NCBI RefSeq assembly: GCF_052161655.1
Contig: NZ_CP197418.1
Span: forward strand, 310,001-374,000
DNA from: Novipirellula sp052161655
GTDB taxonomy: Bacteria > Planctomycetota > Planctomycetia > Pirellulales > Pirellulaceae
Length of the DNA stretch: 64,000 bases
Direction of reading: 5' to 3'
The notes beneath the pieces are model-generated. The model was not told the origin of the DNA, made no database searches, and saw nothing but the letters and a program-made list of their open reading frames with translations. Of this stretch, positions 9,528-19,131 are shown piece by piece. Numbering within the stretch: position 1 is the first letter of the stretch; each line of letters begins with the position of its first letter. The translations under genes and the position numbers were made by a program.

Positions 9528-10991
9528 ATGAATCCTTTCCACGAGATCGAAACGCGGGGCAATCGTCGTCGGTTCCTGACCAATGCAGGAATGGGACTGG
9601 GCACCGCTGCGATGGCGTCGCTTTTGAACCAACCTCGCCTTGCCGCGGCCTCTGCGCCAAGTTCGTCTGCCAATGTGCCATTGGGTTGCCATTTCGCACC
9701 CAAGGCGAAACGGGTCATCTTTTTGTTCATGGCCGGTGCGCCAAGTCAGATCGATTTGTTCGACCCCAAGCCGGGACTCGAAAAGCAATTTAACAAACCG
9801 TTGCCGCCCTCGATCAGCATGGGCCAACGCGTGACCGCGATGACCAAGGGCAAAGAACAATTGATCATGCCCAGCCCTTTCAAATTCTCGCAAAAGGGCG
9901 AAAGCGGATTGTGGATGAGCGAATTGCTGCCGCACTTGTCCACCCAAGTCGACGAGTTGTGTTTTATCGATTCGATGAATACCGACGCGATCAATCATGA
10001 CCCCGGCAAGACATCGTTCTGCACGGGGTCGGAGATCCCCGGCAAGCCCAGCATGGGAGCATGGCTCAGCTACGGACTAGGGTCACTCAACAAAGACCTT
10101 CCCGACTACGTCGTGATGCCGTCGGCCTATTGGAGTGGTAAAGTCAATGTGCAAGCTCTGTATGCACGACTTTGGGGCAGCGGCTTCTTGCCATCGAAAC
10201 ATCAAGGAACTAGTTTTCAAACGACCGGCGATCCGGTCTTGTTTCTTTCCAATCCAACCGGTGTCGACGCGGGAATCCGGCGGCGAATGCTTGATTCTTT
10301 GGGGCAACTTAATCAAAAGCACTTTGGTGAGATCGGTGATCCCGAAATTGAAACCACCATCGCGCAGCAAGAAATGGCGTTTCGAATGCAAACGTCGGTG
10401 CCAGAACTGACCGACATCCCCGGTGAGACTCAGGAGACGTTGGCGATGTATGGGCCGGAGGTTAGCAATCCAGGTTCCTACGCACGGAATTGCTTGTTAG
10501 CGAGGCGGATGGCTGAGCGTGGTGTGCGTTTCATCCAGCTGTTCCACCGAGGTTGGGATCACCACAAGCAATTGCCGGCTAACCTACGCGGACAATGCAA
10601 GGACGTGGATCAGCCGACGACGGCGTTGCTTCGTGACTTAAAACAACGCGGCTTGCTCGACGATACCCTTGTCGTGTTTGCGGGTGAGTTCGGAAGAACG
10701 GTTTACTGCCAAGGCGAGCTGGATCCGGAAACCTATGGCCGCGATCACCACCCACGCTGTTTCACGGCTTTACTTGCCGGTGGTGGCATCAAGGGCGGTA
10801 TGCGTCACGGCATCACCGATGACTTCAGCTACAACGTCGTCTCCGACGGCGTCCACGTTCGCGACCTACATGCAACCATGTTGCATTTGCTAGGCGTGGA
10901 TCACAAACGGTTGACCTTCCCGTTCCAAGGACTCGACCAAAAGTTGACCGGCGTTGAGCCGAGTCGCGTGGTCAAGGAAATCATCGCATAG
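9528..10991 (+). CDS. DUF1501 family protein
   Basis: Protein of 487 residues. The start RGNRRRFLTNAGMGLGTAAM is a twin-arginine-like signal, suggesting folded export. The body matches DUF1501, a member of the alkaline-phosphatase/sulfatase-like superfamily: FLFMAGAPSQIDLFDPKPG, GVRFIQLFHRGWDHHKQLP, VVFAGEFGRTVYCQGE and HHPRCFTALLAGGGIKGG. It begins 3 nt after the PSCyt1/DUF1553 gene, the usual planctomycete pairing, and is certainly co-transcribed. Biochemical role unknown. A short direct repeat GAACGTTACT occurs at 10991-11000 and 11006-11015, between this gene and the convergent sulfatase. Confidence 0.92.
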   Translation: MNPFHEIETRGNRRRFLTNAGMGLGTAAMASLLNQPRLAAASAPSSSANVPLGCHFAPKAKRVIFLFMAGAPSQIDLFDPKPGLEKQFNKPLPPSISMGQRVTAMTKGKEQLIMPSPFKFSQKGESGLWMSELLPHLSTQVDELCFIDSMNTDAINHDPGKTSFCTGSEIPGKPSMGAWLSYGLGSLNKDLPDYVVMPSAYWSGKVNVQALYARLWGSGFLPSKHQGTSFQTTGDPVLFLSNPTGVDAGIRRRMLDSLGQLNQKHFGEIGDPEIETTIAQQEMAFRMQTSVPELTDIPGETQETLAMYGPEVSNPGSYARNCLLARRMAERGVRFIQLFHRGWDHHKQLPANLRGQCKDVDQPTTALLRDLKQRGLLDDTLVVFAGEFGRTVYCQGELDPETYGRDHHPRCFTALLAGGGIKGGMRHGITDDFSYNVVSDGVHVRDLHATMLHLLGVDHKRLTFPFQGLDQKLTGVEPSRVVKEIIA

Positions 10992-11010
10992 AACGTTACT
11001 TGATTGAACG

Positions 11011-12417
11011 TTACTGGGCGGCGGCCTTGAGCTCGACAAATCGTGCTCTCATGTCGCTCAACTGGGCCGTGTACTCAGGGTTGGCGGCGAGATCGTTCTC
11101 TTCGATCGGATCGTTTTTCAGATTGAACAGTTGCTCACGGTCGAATTCGGGCCAATAGAAATACTTCCAATCTTTGCGAACCAATGCTTCCGACGCAGGG
11201 ATGAAATCAGTGCTCTTTAGCATCGGATGCTCGTAGAAAAACTCGTCGCGCCACTCAGGTTTATTTTCCTCGAGATACAGCGGACTCATGTCTCGGCCCT
11301 GCATCGTTTTCGGCGAGTCAATTCCAGCAGCGGCTAGGATCGTCGGTGCAAGATCCACATTCAGTGTGAAATCATCGTTGGTCTGACCGCTGAGGCTTGC
11401 TGGCATTCGTGGATCGTCAATGATCAATGGAACCCGGATGCTTTCTTGATGGGGATACCATTTGTCGGCCAACCCATGTTCCGCGTGGTAGTAACCGTTG
11501 TCGGTGGTAAAGATGACCAATGTGTTGTCGTCTAATCCCTGTTTCTTCAGCTCAGCTAAAATTCGCCCGCAAGTCGAATCAACCTCGGTTGCCAAACGGT
11601 AGTAGTTCTTCATCATCGTTTGGTATTTCTCAGGCGTATCGAAACGCCAATGCCAACGATTGCGTCCCTCATTCTTTTCATTGCCCACGAAGTCCGGTAA
11701 CCGTTCAAACGATTCTTGGGTCGCATTGACTGGCACCGGAATCGTAACGTCTTCATACAACTGCATGCTTTCGGGTTGTGGCAGGAACTGCTGAGGATGA
11801 GAATCCTCGGCATGCGTGGCGAAAAACGCAACGGTCAGACAAAAGGGTTTGCCGGTAGGCCGACTTTTCAGGAAATCCATCGCGTCATTTTCGTTCTTTT
11901 GGGTCACATGGATCCTTGAACCGTCGGGATTGGTGATCCAGTGGGTCCCATAATAGGAACGGCTGAAGTCAAAACGTTCGGCCGGAAGTTTCCCGTTGTG
12001 CCATTTGCCCACGTGCCCAACGTAGTATCCGTTGTCACGCAGCAAGCCCGGATACGTTTCGGACCAATCGGTCTTCCATGGTTTAAACGACTGATTTCCA
12101 TGTCGCGACATCCACTGTCCCGTGAACAGCGACGCACGACTGACTCCACAAATCGAGGTGGTGACACAGTTGTGAGTGAATCGCATTCCCTGGCTCGCCA
12201 GCTGATCAAGATTCGGTGTTTTCACGACCGGATTGCCAGCGACTCCCAACGTGTCGTGCCGCCAGTCATCGGCATAGAGAACAAGGACATTCATTGCAGC
12301 GGCATCGGAGCGGCCCTCGTTCACTTGTTCGCTCGCCCCATCAACCCGGTTGATGTCGATCATTTGGAATGCGGCGAGGAACAGGCACACGAGCAGGGCA
12401 AAGGTTTTCTTGGTCAT
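11011..12417 (-). CDS. Secreted sulfatase (formylglycine-dependent)
   Basis: Protein of 468 residues with a signal peptide (TFALLVCLFLAAFQ). The metal-binding start is VLVLYADDWRHDTLG, and the active-site signature is CGVSRASLFTG at Cys90, to be converted to formylglycine. Val replaces the usual Pro, a tolerated variant of C-x-[P/A]-S-R. Further sulfatase motifs are GKWHNGKLP and FTTDNGYYHAEHG. It releases sulfate from a sulfated glycan; the substrate position is unknown. It is the last gene of a minus-strand array containing two more sulfatases, a GH78 and a GH10-like protein, and is convergent with DUF1501. Maturation would need an anaerobic SME or FGE elsewhere in the genome. Confidence 0.92.
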   Translation of the reverse strand: MTKKTFALLVCLFLAAFQMIDINRVDGASEQVNEGRSDAAAMNVLVLYADDWRHDTLGVAGNPVVKTPNLDQLASQGMRFTHNCVTTSICGVSRASLFTGQWMSRHGNQSFKPWKTDWSETYPGLLRDNGYYVGHVGKWHNGKLPAERFDFSRSYYGTHWITNPDGSRIHVTQKNENDAMDFLKSRPTGKPFCLTVAFFATHAEDSHPQQFLPQPESMQLYEDVTIPVPVNATQESFERLPDFVGNEKNEGRNRWHWRFDTPEKYQTMMKNYYRLATEVDSTCGRILAELKKQGLDDNTLVIFTTDNGYYHAEHGLADKWYPHQESIRVPLIIDDPRMPASLSGQTNDDFTLNVDLAPTILAAAGIDSPKTMQGRDMSPLYLEENKPEWRDEFFYEHPMLKSTDFIPASEALVRKDWKYFYWPEFDREQLFNLKNDPIEENDLAANPEYTAQLSDMRARFVELKAAAQ

Positions 12418-12488
12418 TTGAAATACATGGGATTGAAGGAAAGCTCGAACTCGAATTGACGCAGTCGGCAGTGGACCAGGGTCCGGGT

Positions 12489-14429
12489 CTAGGGAATATG
12501 CACTTGAACTGCGGTACCCTCTGCGGTAACCGTTGCGTTGACTTTCTTGGTCACTCCATCTTTCTCTACGGTGATCTCATATTCACCCAAGAAACCACGT
12601 AACTGGCTCTTGCCGTCGCTGTCGGTTTGGCTCACTTCGTCAGTCCACCATTGTTTCGCAACCAGATCGACAAACACCTCGCCCGCCGGCTTGAGTGTCC
12701 AATCTTCACGCCACAGCGCCGCAGCAGGCTTCCAGTGCATTTTCTCCCAGAAGCCCCACTGCACGATTGCTTCAAAGTTAGGATGACTGAACGTCGCAAT
12801 CATCACGTCACGAAAATAGTCGGCCTGCAATTGTTCGTCGTCCCCTGCATCGACATCAAACTCACTGAGTTGCAGACGCGGTGCGATCTCGGCGAACTCG
12901 TCATAAACTTGCAATATTTCCTCGGGCGGAGTCAGCGTGGTGGAATCGAAGTGCGCCATGAAGCCGACAATATCCGCTGGCTCACCCTGTTCATTCAGAA
13001 AGCGAATAATTTTCTTGTAGGGTTCGCGTTTGTAACCATCCGGAAGAATTTTCCCTTCATTGATTGCGTGGGTCGCATGGGGAGCCAATCGCCGGGCTTC
13101 CGCCATGATTTCGGCGTAGATCTCTGGCCCGCCATACTCCTTTTCATAGGTGTGTTGTCCCCAACCAATGATGTGATTGATCGTGTCCCACTCGGTTACG
13201 AATTCGGACGTAGCGGGAAGCACGTCATTCATGTGTGCCCAGAGCCACTTACGATGAGCTTTCGGCTCACCGACGAATTCCTTTTCGATCGAATTAAAAT
13301 CCATTGGAGCCCAGGCGACATAGTGACCTCGCACGCTGATCTTGTTATCGATCAACCAAGGAAGTGTCTTGTTGAAAAAAATATCATGCTTTCGGCGTGC
13401 CTCGACGCTATCGCCTTTGAGTCCCTTCCATACGTGGGGCCGCAGTTCCGATTCAAAGGTGACGCGGTCGAAGTACTTCCTGACGACCTCTCGATACTTC
13501 TGAGCTTCTTCCCAACTAACATTTAATTGTTTCTTTGGATTGATTGGGAAGTTACTTTTGGGGGCGCCCAGCACTTCGGAGTTGACAGCGTTGCCAAACC
13601 CGAACGCATGCTTTTGCATCGCGGATCGAACCCGTACGCCGGGAACAGGATTCCCATCCGCGTCGACCACTTCGATCGCAAGTTCACCTTTGCGGATTCG
13701 ATCGATACGTTCTAAAGCCGCCGTTCGCCATGCGGCATTCTCATCGCGACCTTGATACAAAATCGTGGACTTCGGCAGCGTCGTGATGTCTCGATCGGGA
13801 CCGTAATCGATCAAACGAAGATCGGCAATCTCAATGATCGTACCAGCCTCGCCGAGATCAAACCGAACGCAATCAACACCGGGATTCATAAGCCGCGGCG
13901 CCACGAATGAGCGAACGTGCTGTTTCCAATCGCGATAGGCAGACAATTTGTTTTTGTATCCAGGTCCGTCAGACGAGTTTCCAATCGACAAGTAAACATG
14001 GTTGGGCTGTCCGCTCGCATTGGGACGCCGGATCCAGTAGGAAAGGAGTACGACGTCTCCTTTGCGAATAGGGTGGGCTAGTGGAATGTCGAGTTGCATG
14101 TTGGCCCGATCACTGAAACGCGCGTCCGATTCGATGCGAAACACGTCTTCGAATGGCTGATCCTGAGCCTCGATCCACTTGGCATCGGCTTTGACCGTCC
14201 GCGACGCGAACGTATATTCCTCGTCTTGCGAAAACGTGAGCACGCTTTGACCACCCGCGGGAGGATCAAGAACCGATGGTGCAACTGCGACTACATCGCC
14301 GGTGATCGATCCTAGCAGTGCGACTGCAATAATGATTTGCATGCATCGATGGGCGAGTAACCCGGATGCTTTTTGCAAAGCCGACTTGACCTTTATTTTT
14401 TGCAGCGGGACGTCGAGTCTATTGAACAT
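12489..14429 (-). CDS. GH10-like protein with altered acid/base motif
   Basis: Protein of 646 residues: a basic N-terminus with a membrane segment (MQIIIAVALLGSITG), an N-terminal carbohydrate-binding-like beta domain to about 200, then a GH10 xylanase-like barrel. Barrel motifs include VRGHYVAWAPMDFN, YGGPEIYAEIMAEARRLAP and QLSEFDVDA, where Glu523 is the expected nucleophile. The usual acid/base motif WDVVNE reads WDTINH, so His419 stands where Glu is expected. Either chemistry differs or the enzyme is inactive as a xylanase. An internal start at the Met at 14342 would give a more ordinary signal peptide. It sits between sulfatase and rhamnosidase genes on the same strand. Confidence 0.85.
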   Translation of the reverse strand: MFNRLDVPLQKIKVKSALQKASGLLAHRCMQIIIAVALLGSITGDVVAVAPSVLDPPAGGQSVLTFSQDEEYTFASRTVKADAKWIEAQDQPFEDVFRIESDARFSDRANMQLDIPLAHPIRKGDVVLLSYWIRRPNASGQPNHVYLSIGNSSDGPGYKNKLSAYRDWKQHVRSFVAPRLMNPGVDCVRFDLGEAGTIIEIADLRLIDYGPDRDITTLPKSTILYQGRDENAAWRTAALERIDRIRKGELAIEVVDADGNPVPGVRVRSAMQKHAFGFGNAVNSEVLGAPKSNFPINPKKQLNVSWEEAQKYREVVRKYFDRVTFESELRPHVWKGLKGDSVEARRKHDIFFNKTLPWLIDNKISVRGHYVAWAPMDFNSIEKEFVGEPKAHRKWLWAHMNDVLPATSEFVTEWDTINHIIGWGQHTYEKEYGGPEIYAEIMAEARRLAPHATHAINEGKILPDGYKREPYKKIIRFLNEQGEPADIVGFMAHFDSTTLTPPEEILQVYDEFAEIAPRLQLSEFDVDAGDDEQLQADYFRDVMIATFSHPNFEAIVQWGFWEKMHWKPAAALWREDWTLKPAGEVFVDLVAKQWWTDEVSQTDSDGKSQLRGFLGEYEITVEKDGVTKKVNATVTAEGTAVQVHIP

Positions 14430-14598
14430 ATTATTTGTCAGGAATATTTGATGTGGATGTGTTTTTTAAGAGGGCGATTTATTCGGTGTCCGTCGCCGGC
14501 GATGTCGTGTGGGATGCAGTGTTTCAACATGGTGTTTGTGTTCGATTTGAAATAGTTGTTGGCAAAATCCGAAATGCCACGGTCCCGCAACACCGTTT

Positions 14599-17526
14599 TC
14601 ATTCGGCCTCCGTTTCCAATGTAAACTGATAACTGCCTGCCGTAAGCATTTGACTTTCCTTTTCTCTCGGAAACACGACGGTCGCCGTGGTGTTGGGTGG
14701 AACAACGACTTCCATCTCGAGCTTTCCGTTGTGCAAGCGCCAACCGCTGACGGCTTTTCCGTAGTTGGTTTCGAGTTCCACACGTGCTGATGTCAGCGGG
14801 CCGCCAATCAGTGGACGGACGAAGAAATGTTTGTAGCCGGGATGCTTCGGATCCGGCGACAAACCCGCAACGCGTTCATACATGAACTGGCCGATCGCAC
14901 CGTAGGCATAATGGTTGAACGAATTCATGCTGGCGTCGCCAAAACCCTCGGCGTGGCTGTAACTGTTCCAACGTTCCCACATCGTCGTGGCCCCTTGGTT
15001 GATCGAGTAGAACCACGATGGATAGCTCTCCTTGAACAACAACTCGTAAGCGATGTCGGAATGTCCTAGTTCATCAAAGACCGGAGCGATCAACGGCGTC
15101 CCTAGAAAGCCGGTTCGTAGATGGCGATCCGCTTCCTCGTACTTTTTCAATAAAATCGCTTCCACTCGTTGTCGCTGGTCGGGTTCGATCAAGTCGTATC
15201 CGAGGCCCATTAAGCAAGCGGTCTGAGTGTTCGCGCCAGGGTTTGGTTTTTCTGAAAGAAAAAAGCGTTGGGTAAAAGCACTGCGGATGTCGGCATGAAG
15301 TTGGCCGTATCGCTTGGCATCGGCATCGTTGCCAAGTGCGGTAGCGGCCCAATGAAGGATGCGGGCATCGCGTCCGAAGTAAGCCGTTGCGATCAAATCC
15401 TGAGCCGTATCTCCCTTGCGATCTGAATTTGTGTATGGCTGCAACCAATCGCCCCATCCATTCATATCGGGAATGAAATCCTTTGAACGACGCTCGTACA
15501 CGGCAATCCACTTTTTCATCGCATCGTAGTTGTCACGCAGAATACGTGCGTCGCCCGTGCGTACGTAAATCTGCCAAGGTGCCGTCACGATCACATCGGC
15601 CCAACCGGGACTTGAGTAGCCAAACGGCGTCGATGGCACCGTGTGAGGAATCTCACCTTCGCTGGTTTGTTCGTCGCGCACGCTCTGCAGCCACCGAGCC
15701 CAAAACGAATAGACGTCAAAATTGAAAAATGAGGTTGGCAGAAAAACTTGCGCGTCGCCGGTCCACCCGAGTCGCTCATCGCGTTGGGGGCAATCAGTCG
15801 GGATGTCGACAAAGTTGCCACGTTGTCCCCAGCGGATGTTGCTTTGCAGTTGGTTCAGCTTGTCATGCGAAGAGGTGAATTGTCCGGTCGAGGCGAAATC
15901 GGTGTGCAGTACTTTGGCAATCACCGAATCTTTGCTCAGCGTGTCACCCGCTGAAATTCCGCTGATTTCCACGTAACGAAAACCAAAAAACGAGAGCGAT
16001 GGTTGGTAGGTTACCGTACTGGGATCGCCGGCAATGTACGTCGCCTGAGATCGTGCGGTTCGATAGTTGGTTGTGTAAAGGGTGCCGTCCTGTTGCAACA
16101 TCTCAGCGAATCGAACCAGTACCTTCTCACCATTGTCGACCGTAATCGTGATCGCAGGCACCCCAACCAAATTTTGTCCGAAATCAAATACGTATCGCCC
16201 CGGTTCGGGCTCGGTGAGTGCGACAGCGGAGCGCTGCTGCATCACGCGGACAGGCGGCAGTCGCTTGGGGACGATTTGAGGCGAATCAGCAAGTTCGCTT
16301 ACCTTGCACGCGTCCCATTGTGAATCGTCGTAACCCGGTTTGTTCCAATCGCCCAATTCACGCGTGGCGTCGTAGTCTTCACCATGATAAAAGCCACCCG
16401 CACGAATGGGCCCGTTGTCAGTCGCTCGCCATTTGCCGTCGGTCGCGATCGTTTCGGTTTGGCCATCGGCGTAGGTGATTTCCAACTGAGTGAGCAGCTT
16501 CGGAGTCAACTCCGTCAACTCGGTGCGTTTTCGCAGCAACAGATTGCCCGCGTACCATCCTTCGCCCAACAACGCGCCGATCGCGTTGTCGCCATGCTGA
16601 ACCAAACTGGTCACGTCATACGTCAAAGACTCAACACGCTTAGAATACGATGTGTAACCGGGGGCCAGCGCATCGGTGCCGACTCGATGGCCATTGATGT
16701 GAATCTCGTAAACACCGAGAGCTGTTGCGTGCAATCGCGCCCTAACGATGTCGCCCTTGGTTTGAAAATCTCGGCGCAGATAGTATCCCGGATGGGCCGT
16801 AATTTGGGGAAAGGGATCGAAGCTTTCGTCCTCGGATACTTCGACCTGTTTTCGTAGGCCGTTGACTTGGTAATCCACCCAAAGCGTCTTTGCCTCACCC
16901 GGTGCCGGATCACCGCCCATCCGTGGCGGGACAACACGAATCGGCGTTGATCCTCGCTGAATCGCCCTGCGAAGATTCTCGGTCACCTCTTTGACTTTTG
17001 AACCACCCGCGATGCGATTGCCAAATTCCGCCTTGATGATTTTGACGTCGTCGGATTTTGGTTTTCCACGATCAAACTCAATCCAGGTCGCGTGCCAATC
17101 GTCATGGCCGAGTAGTCCCATTTCGATGAACGCTTCTTCACTCCAAGCTGACTCGTTTCGCTGGTCGTCCCAAAATTTTACACGCCAAGCAACTCGTTGG
17201 CGCGACTTCAGTTCGGGACCTTCGTACGGCACCCACACGGATTGATCCGATTCCACTTTTCCCGAATTCCAAATCGGATCCCCGTTTTCACCCGATTGGG
17301 ATCGCAGGTGCACGACGATCTGGTACGCCGATTGCGATTTGACATCCGCGCCATCAGGGAGCTTCCAAGAGAACACCGGCGACGGATCGTAGTAGCCGAT
17401 AGGATCGACAAAATTCTCGCCGACGCTTAGCGAATGTGGTTGCGGTTTGCTCGCGAAACCTGTGGTGCAACCAAGCAATGACGAGCACACCAGGAACGAA
17501 AGTTTTAACAGATGACAGCTTTGCAT
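14599..17526 (-). CDS. GH78 alpha-L-rhamnosidase, lipoprotein
   Basis: Protein of 975 residues. The start MQSCHLLKLSFLVCSSLLGC ends in a lipobox with Cys20, predicting a lipid-anchored enzyme. Domains in order: Ig-like (PSVFSWKLPDGADVKSQ), two rhamnosidase beta-sandwich domains (RARLHATALGVYEIHINGHR, GDNAIGALLGEGWYAGNLLL), the (alpha/alpha)6 barrel with the hallmark FVDIPTDCPQRDERLGWTGD carrying the acidic catalytic residues, WERWNSYSH further on, and a C-terminal beta sandwich. It would remove alpha-L-rhamnose from glycans. It lies 8 nt downstream of an iduronate-type sulfatase and upstream of GH10, all on one strand, fitting stepwise breakdown of a sulfated rhamnose polymer. Confidence 0.95.
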   Translation of the reverse strand: MQSCHLLKLSFLVCSSLLGCTTGFASKPQPHSLSVGENFVDPIGYYDPSPVFSWKLPDGADVKSQSAYQIVVHLRSQSGENGDPIWNSGKVESDQSVWVPYEGPELKSRQRVAWRVKFWDDQRNESAWSEEAFIEMGLLGHDDWHATWIEFDRGKPKSDDVKIIKAEFGNRIAGGSKVKEVTENLRRAIQRGSTPIRVVPPRMGGDPAPGEAKTLWVDYQVNGLRKQVEVSEDESFDPFPQITAHPGYYLRRDFQTKGDIVRARLHATALGVYEIHINGHRVGTDALAPGYTSYSKRVESLTYDVTSLVQHGDNAIGALLGEGWYAGNLLLRKRTELTELTPKLLTQLEITYADGQTETIATDGKWRATDNGPIRAGGFYHGEDYDATRELGDWNKPGYDDSQWDACKVSELADSPQIVPKRLPPVRVMQQRSAVALTEPEPGRYVFDFGQNLVGVPAITITVDNGEKVLVRFAEMLQQDGTLYTTNYRTARSQATYIAGDPSTVTYQPSLSFFGFRYVEISGISAGDTLSKDSVIAKVLHTDFASTGQFTSSHDKLNQLQSNIRWGQRGNFVDIPTDCPQRDERLGWTGDAQVFLPTSFFNFDVYSFWARWLQSVRDEQTSEGEIPHTVPSTPFGYSSPGWADVIVTAPWQIYVRTGDARILRDNYDAMKKWIAVYERRSKDFIPDMNGWGDWLQPYTNSDRKGDTAQDLIATAYFGRDARILHWAATALGNDADAKRYGQLHADIRSAFTQRFFLSEKPNPGANTQTACLMGLGYDLIEPDQRQRVEAILLKKYEEADRHLRTGFLGTPLIAPVFDELGHSDIAYELLFKESYPSWFYSINQGATTMWERWNSYSHAEGFGDASMNSFNHYAYGAIGQFMYERVAGLSPDPKHPGYKHFFVRPLIGGPLTSARVELETNYGKAVSGWRLHNGKLEMEVVVPPNTTATVVFPREKESQMLTAGSYQFTLETEAE

Positions 17527-17534
17527 AGGATGTT

Positions 17535-19013
17535 CTACTTCTTCATTTTGACGTTGGTTGTTTCAGTGCGGCGCGCCGCATCGAGCTGTTCTGCGAGGCG
17601 TGCGATGCGCTCACTCTGCTCAGGCGACGCTGCTAGATTTCGGTCCGGCTTACTCGTGTCCTGATGGTCGTAGAGTTCCCTCGCAACCACGCGTTTTGTG
17701 CCAGCCTGGATCCATTCGGTGTATCGATAGCGATCGTTTCGTAGGCTGTAACCCATCGTTGATCCACGCGGGTACTGGGTCAGAGCGAACGGTTTGAAAC
17801 CCTGATTCGGGTTTTGCAAGAGCGGCTGCAGGCTTTTACCGTCGCAAGACTTGGGGACTTCGCCACCAGTCATCGATGCCACCGTGGGGAAGAGATCGAC
17901 AATTTCCACCAAGGCTTTGGTGTATTGACCACGTGCGTGCCCCGGAGCAGAAATGATCAGCGGCACGTGCGCGTCCAACTCGTAATTCGTGTGTTTGCAC
18001 CACAGTCCGTAGTCGCCAAGTTTGTAGCCGTGGTCACCCCACAGAACGACGATCGTGTCATCACGAAGCCCGAGCCGATCAAGTTCCGCCATCACTTTGC
18101 CAACTTGTGCGTCCGCAAAGCTGACCGAGGCGGCATAACCGTGCATCAGCTCGCGTGTCATTTCGTCCGACAGTTCACCTTCCTGCGGAATTCCGTGATA
18201 ACCGCGTAATTCGCCCCAGATCGTGAACGCGAGATCCGGCGCCCCTTCGGGTCGCTGACGACTTGGCACCATGAACTGCTCTCGCTCATACAGATCCCAG
18301 TAGCGTTTGGGGGCCGCGAATGGTAGGTGCGGCTTAGCGAAACCGACGCACATAAAAAACGGCTTGTCTTTGTTATTTCGCAATGAAGCGATCGCCTGAT
18401 TAGCAACGATGCCATCGCGATAGCCTTCGTCCTCGGTGACAAAACATTCCGATGGTGGCCCGTTGGCCGCAAGACGAGTTTGATCGACATCTAACTTCTC
18501 CGCTTTGGCATCTTTCACACGCCTCGCGATCACCGCCAACGTCTCGGGATCGGCATACTTTTCACTGGGCGGTTCCGGGATTTCCGACCAAGACGTTTTG
18601 TCATCACGCAGATGGTGGTACACCTTGCCAAATGACGCGGTCACGTATCCACGCTGCTGGAAGTACAGCGGCATCGTCATCGCGGTCTTGTTCACCTTGC
18701 GTAGCGGCGTGAACAGATCAACGATTCCGGTGTGATCCGGGTACTGTCCGCTCATCATGCTGATGCGTGAAGGTGCGCAAAGCGCCTGCTGGCAATAGGC
18801 CCGTTCGAACAACACCCCTTCGGATGCCAGCGCATCGATCGAAGGACTTTGAATCGACTCGACGCCGTAGCAACCAAGTTCTGGCCGCAAATCATCCATG
18901 AAGAAAATCAGAACATTCTTAGCATTTTGTTCCGTTTTGACACCCTCGGCCCGAGTGAAGTTCGCATTGGTAAAAATTGCTACGCCGATCAATATTGTTA
19001 GGAATCGGGGCAT
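17535..19013 (-). CDS. Iduronate-2-sulfatase-like sulfatase
   Basis: Protein of 492 residues from ATG at 19013, which opens a clear signal peptide (MPRFLTILIGVAIF). The frame extends upstream to 19391, but that would overlap the preceding sulfatase gene and bury the signal peptide. Motifs: VLIFFMDDLRPELGCYG, active site CAPSRISMMSG with Cys79 as the formylglycine residue, SFGKVYHHLRDDKTSW, FFMCVGFAKPHLPF and LWGDHGYKLGDYG. These match the iduronate-2-sulfatase type (S1_7). It sits 8 nt before the GH78 gene; the pairing suggests removal of sulfate from uronate or other sugars next to rhamnose. Confidence 0.93.
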   Translation of the reverse strand: MPRFLTILIGVAIFTNANFTRAEGVKTEQNAKNVLIFFMDDLRPELGCYGVESIQSPSIDALASEGVLFERAYCQQALCAPSRISMMSGQYPDHTGIVDLFTPLRKVNKTAMTMPLYFQQRGYVTASFGKVYHHLRDDKTSWSEIPEPPSEKYADPETLAVIARRVKDAKAEKLDVDQTRLAANGPPSECFVTEDEGYRDGIVANQAIASLRNNKDKPFFMCVGFAKPHLPFAAPKRYWDLYEREQFMVPSRQRPEGAPDLAFTIWGELRGYHGIPQEGELSDEMTRELMHGYAASVSFADAQVGKVMAELDRLGLRDDTIVVLWGDHGYKLGDYGLWCKHTNYELDAHVPLIISAPGHARGQYTKALVEIVDLFPTVASMTGGEVPKSCDGKSLQPLLQNPNQGFKPFALTQYPRGSTMGYSLRNDRYRYTEWIQAGTKRVVARELYDHQDTSKPDRNLAASPEQSERIARLAEQLDAARRTETTNVKMKK

Positions 19014-19131
19014 CGTCGTGGTTGTTTCTTTCAATTTGAATGGCTGGTGTGATAAATAAGTGACTTTGGCTGGATCAAGAAATGAGAATGGCGTTGATTT
19101 CGGCACGAAGCATGAGGAGCCAACACACCTA

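Noticed and set aside
12627..13526. Long plus-strand open frame (299 codons)
   Set aside because: It is the opposite strand of the GH10-like gene, whose frame carries recognisable motifs.
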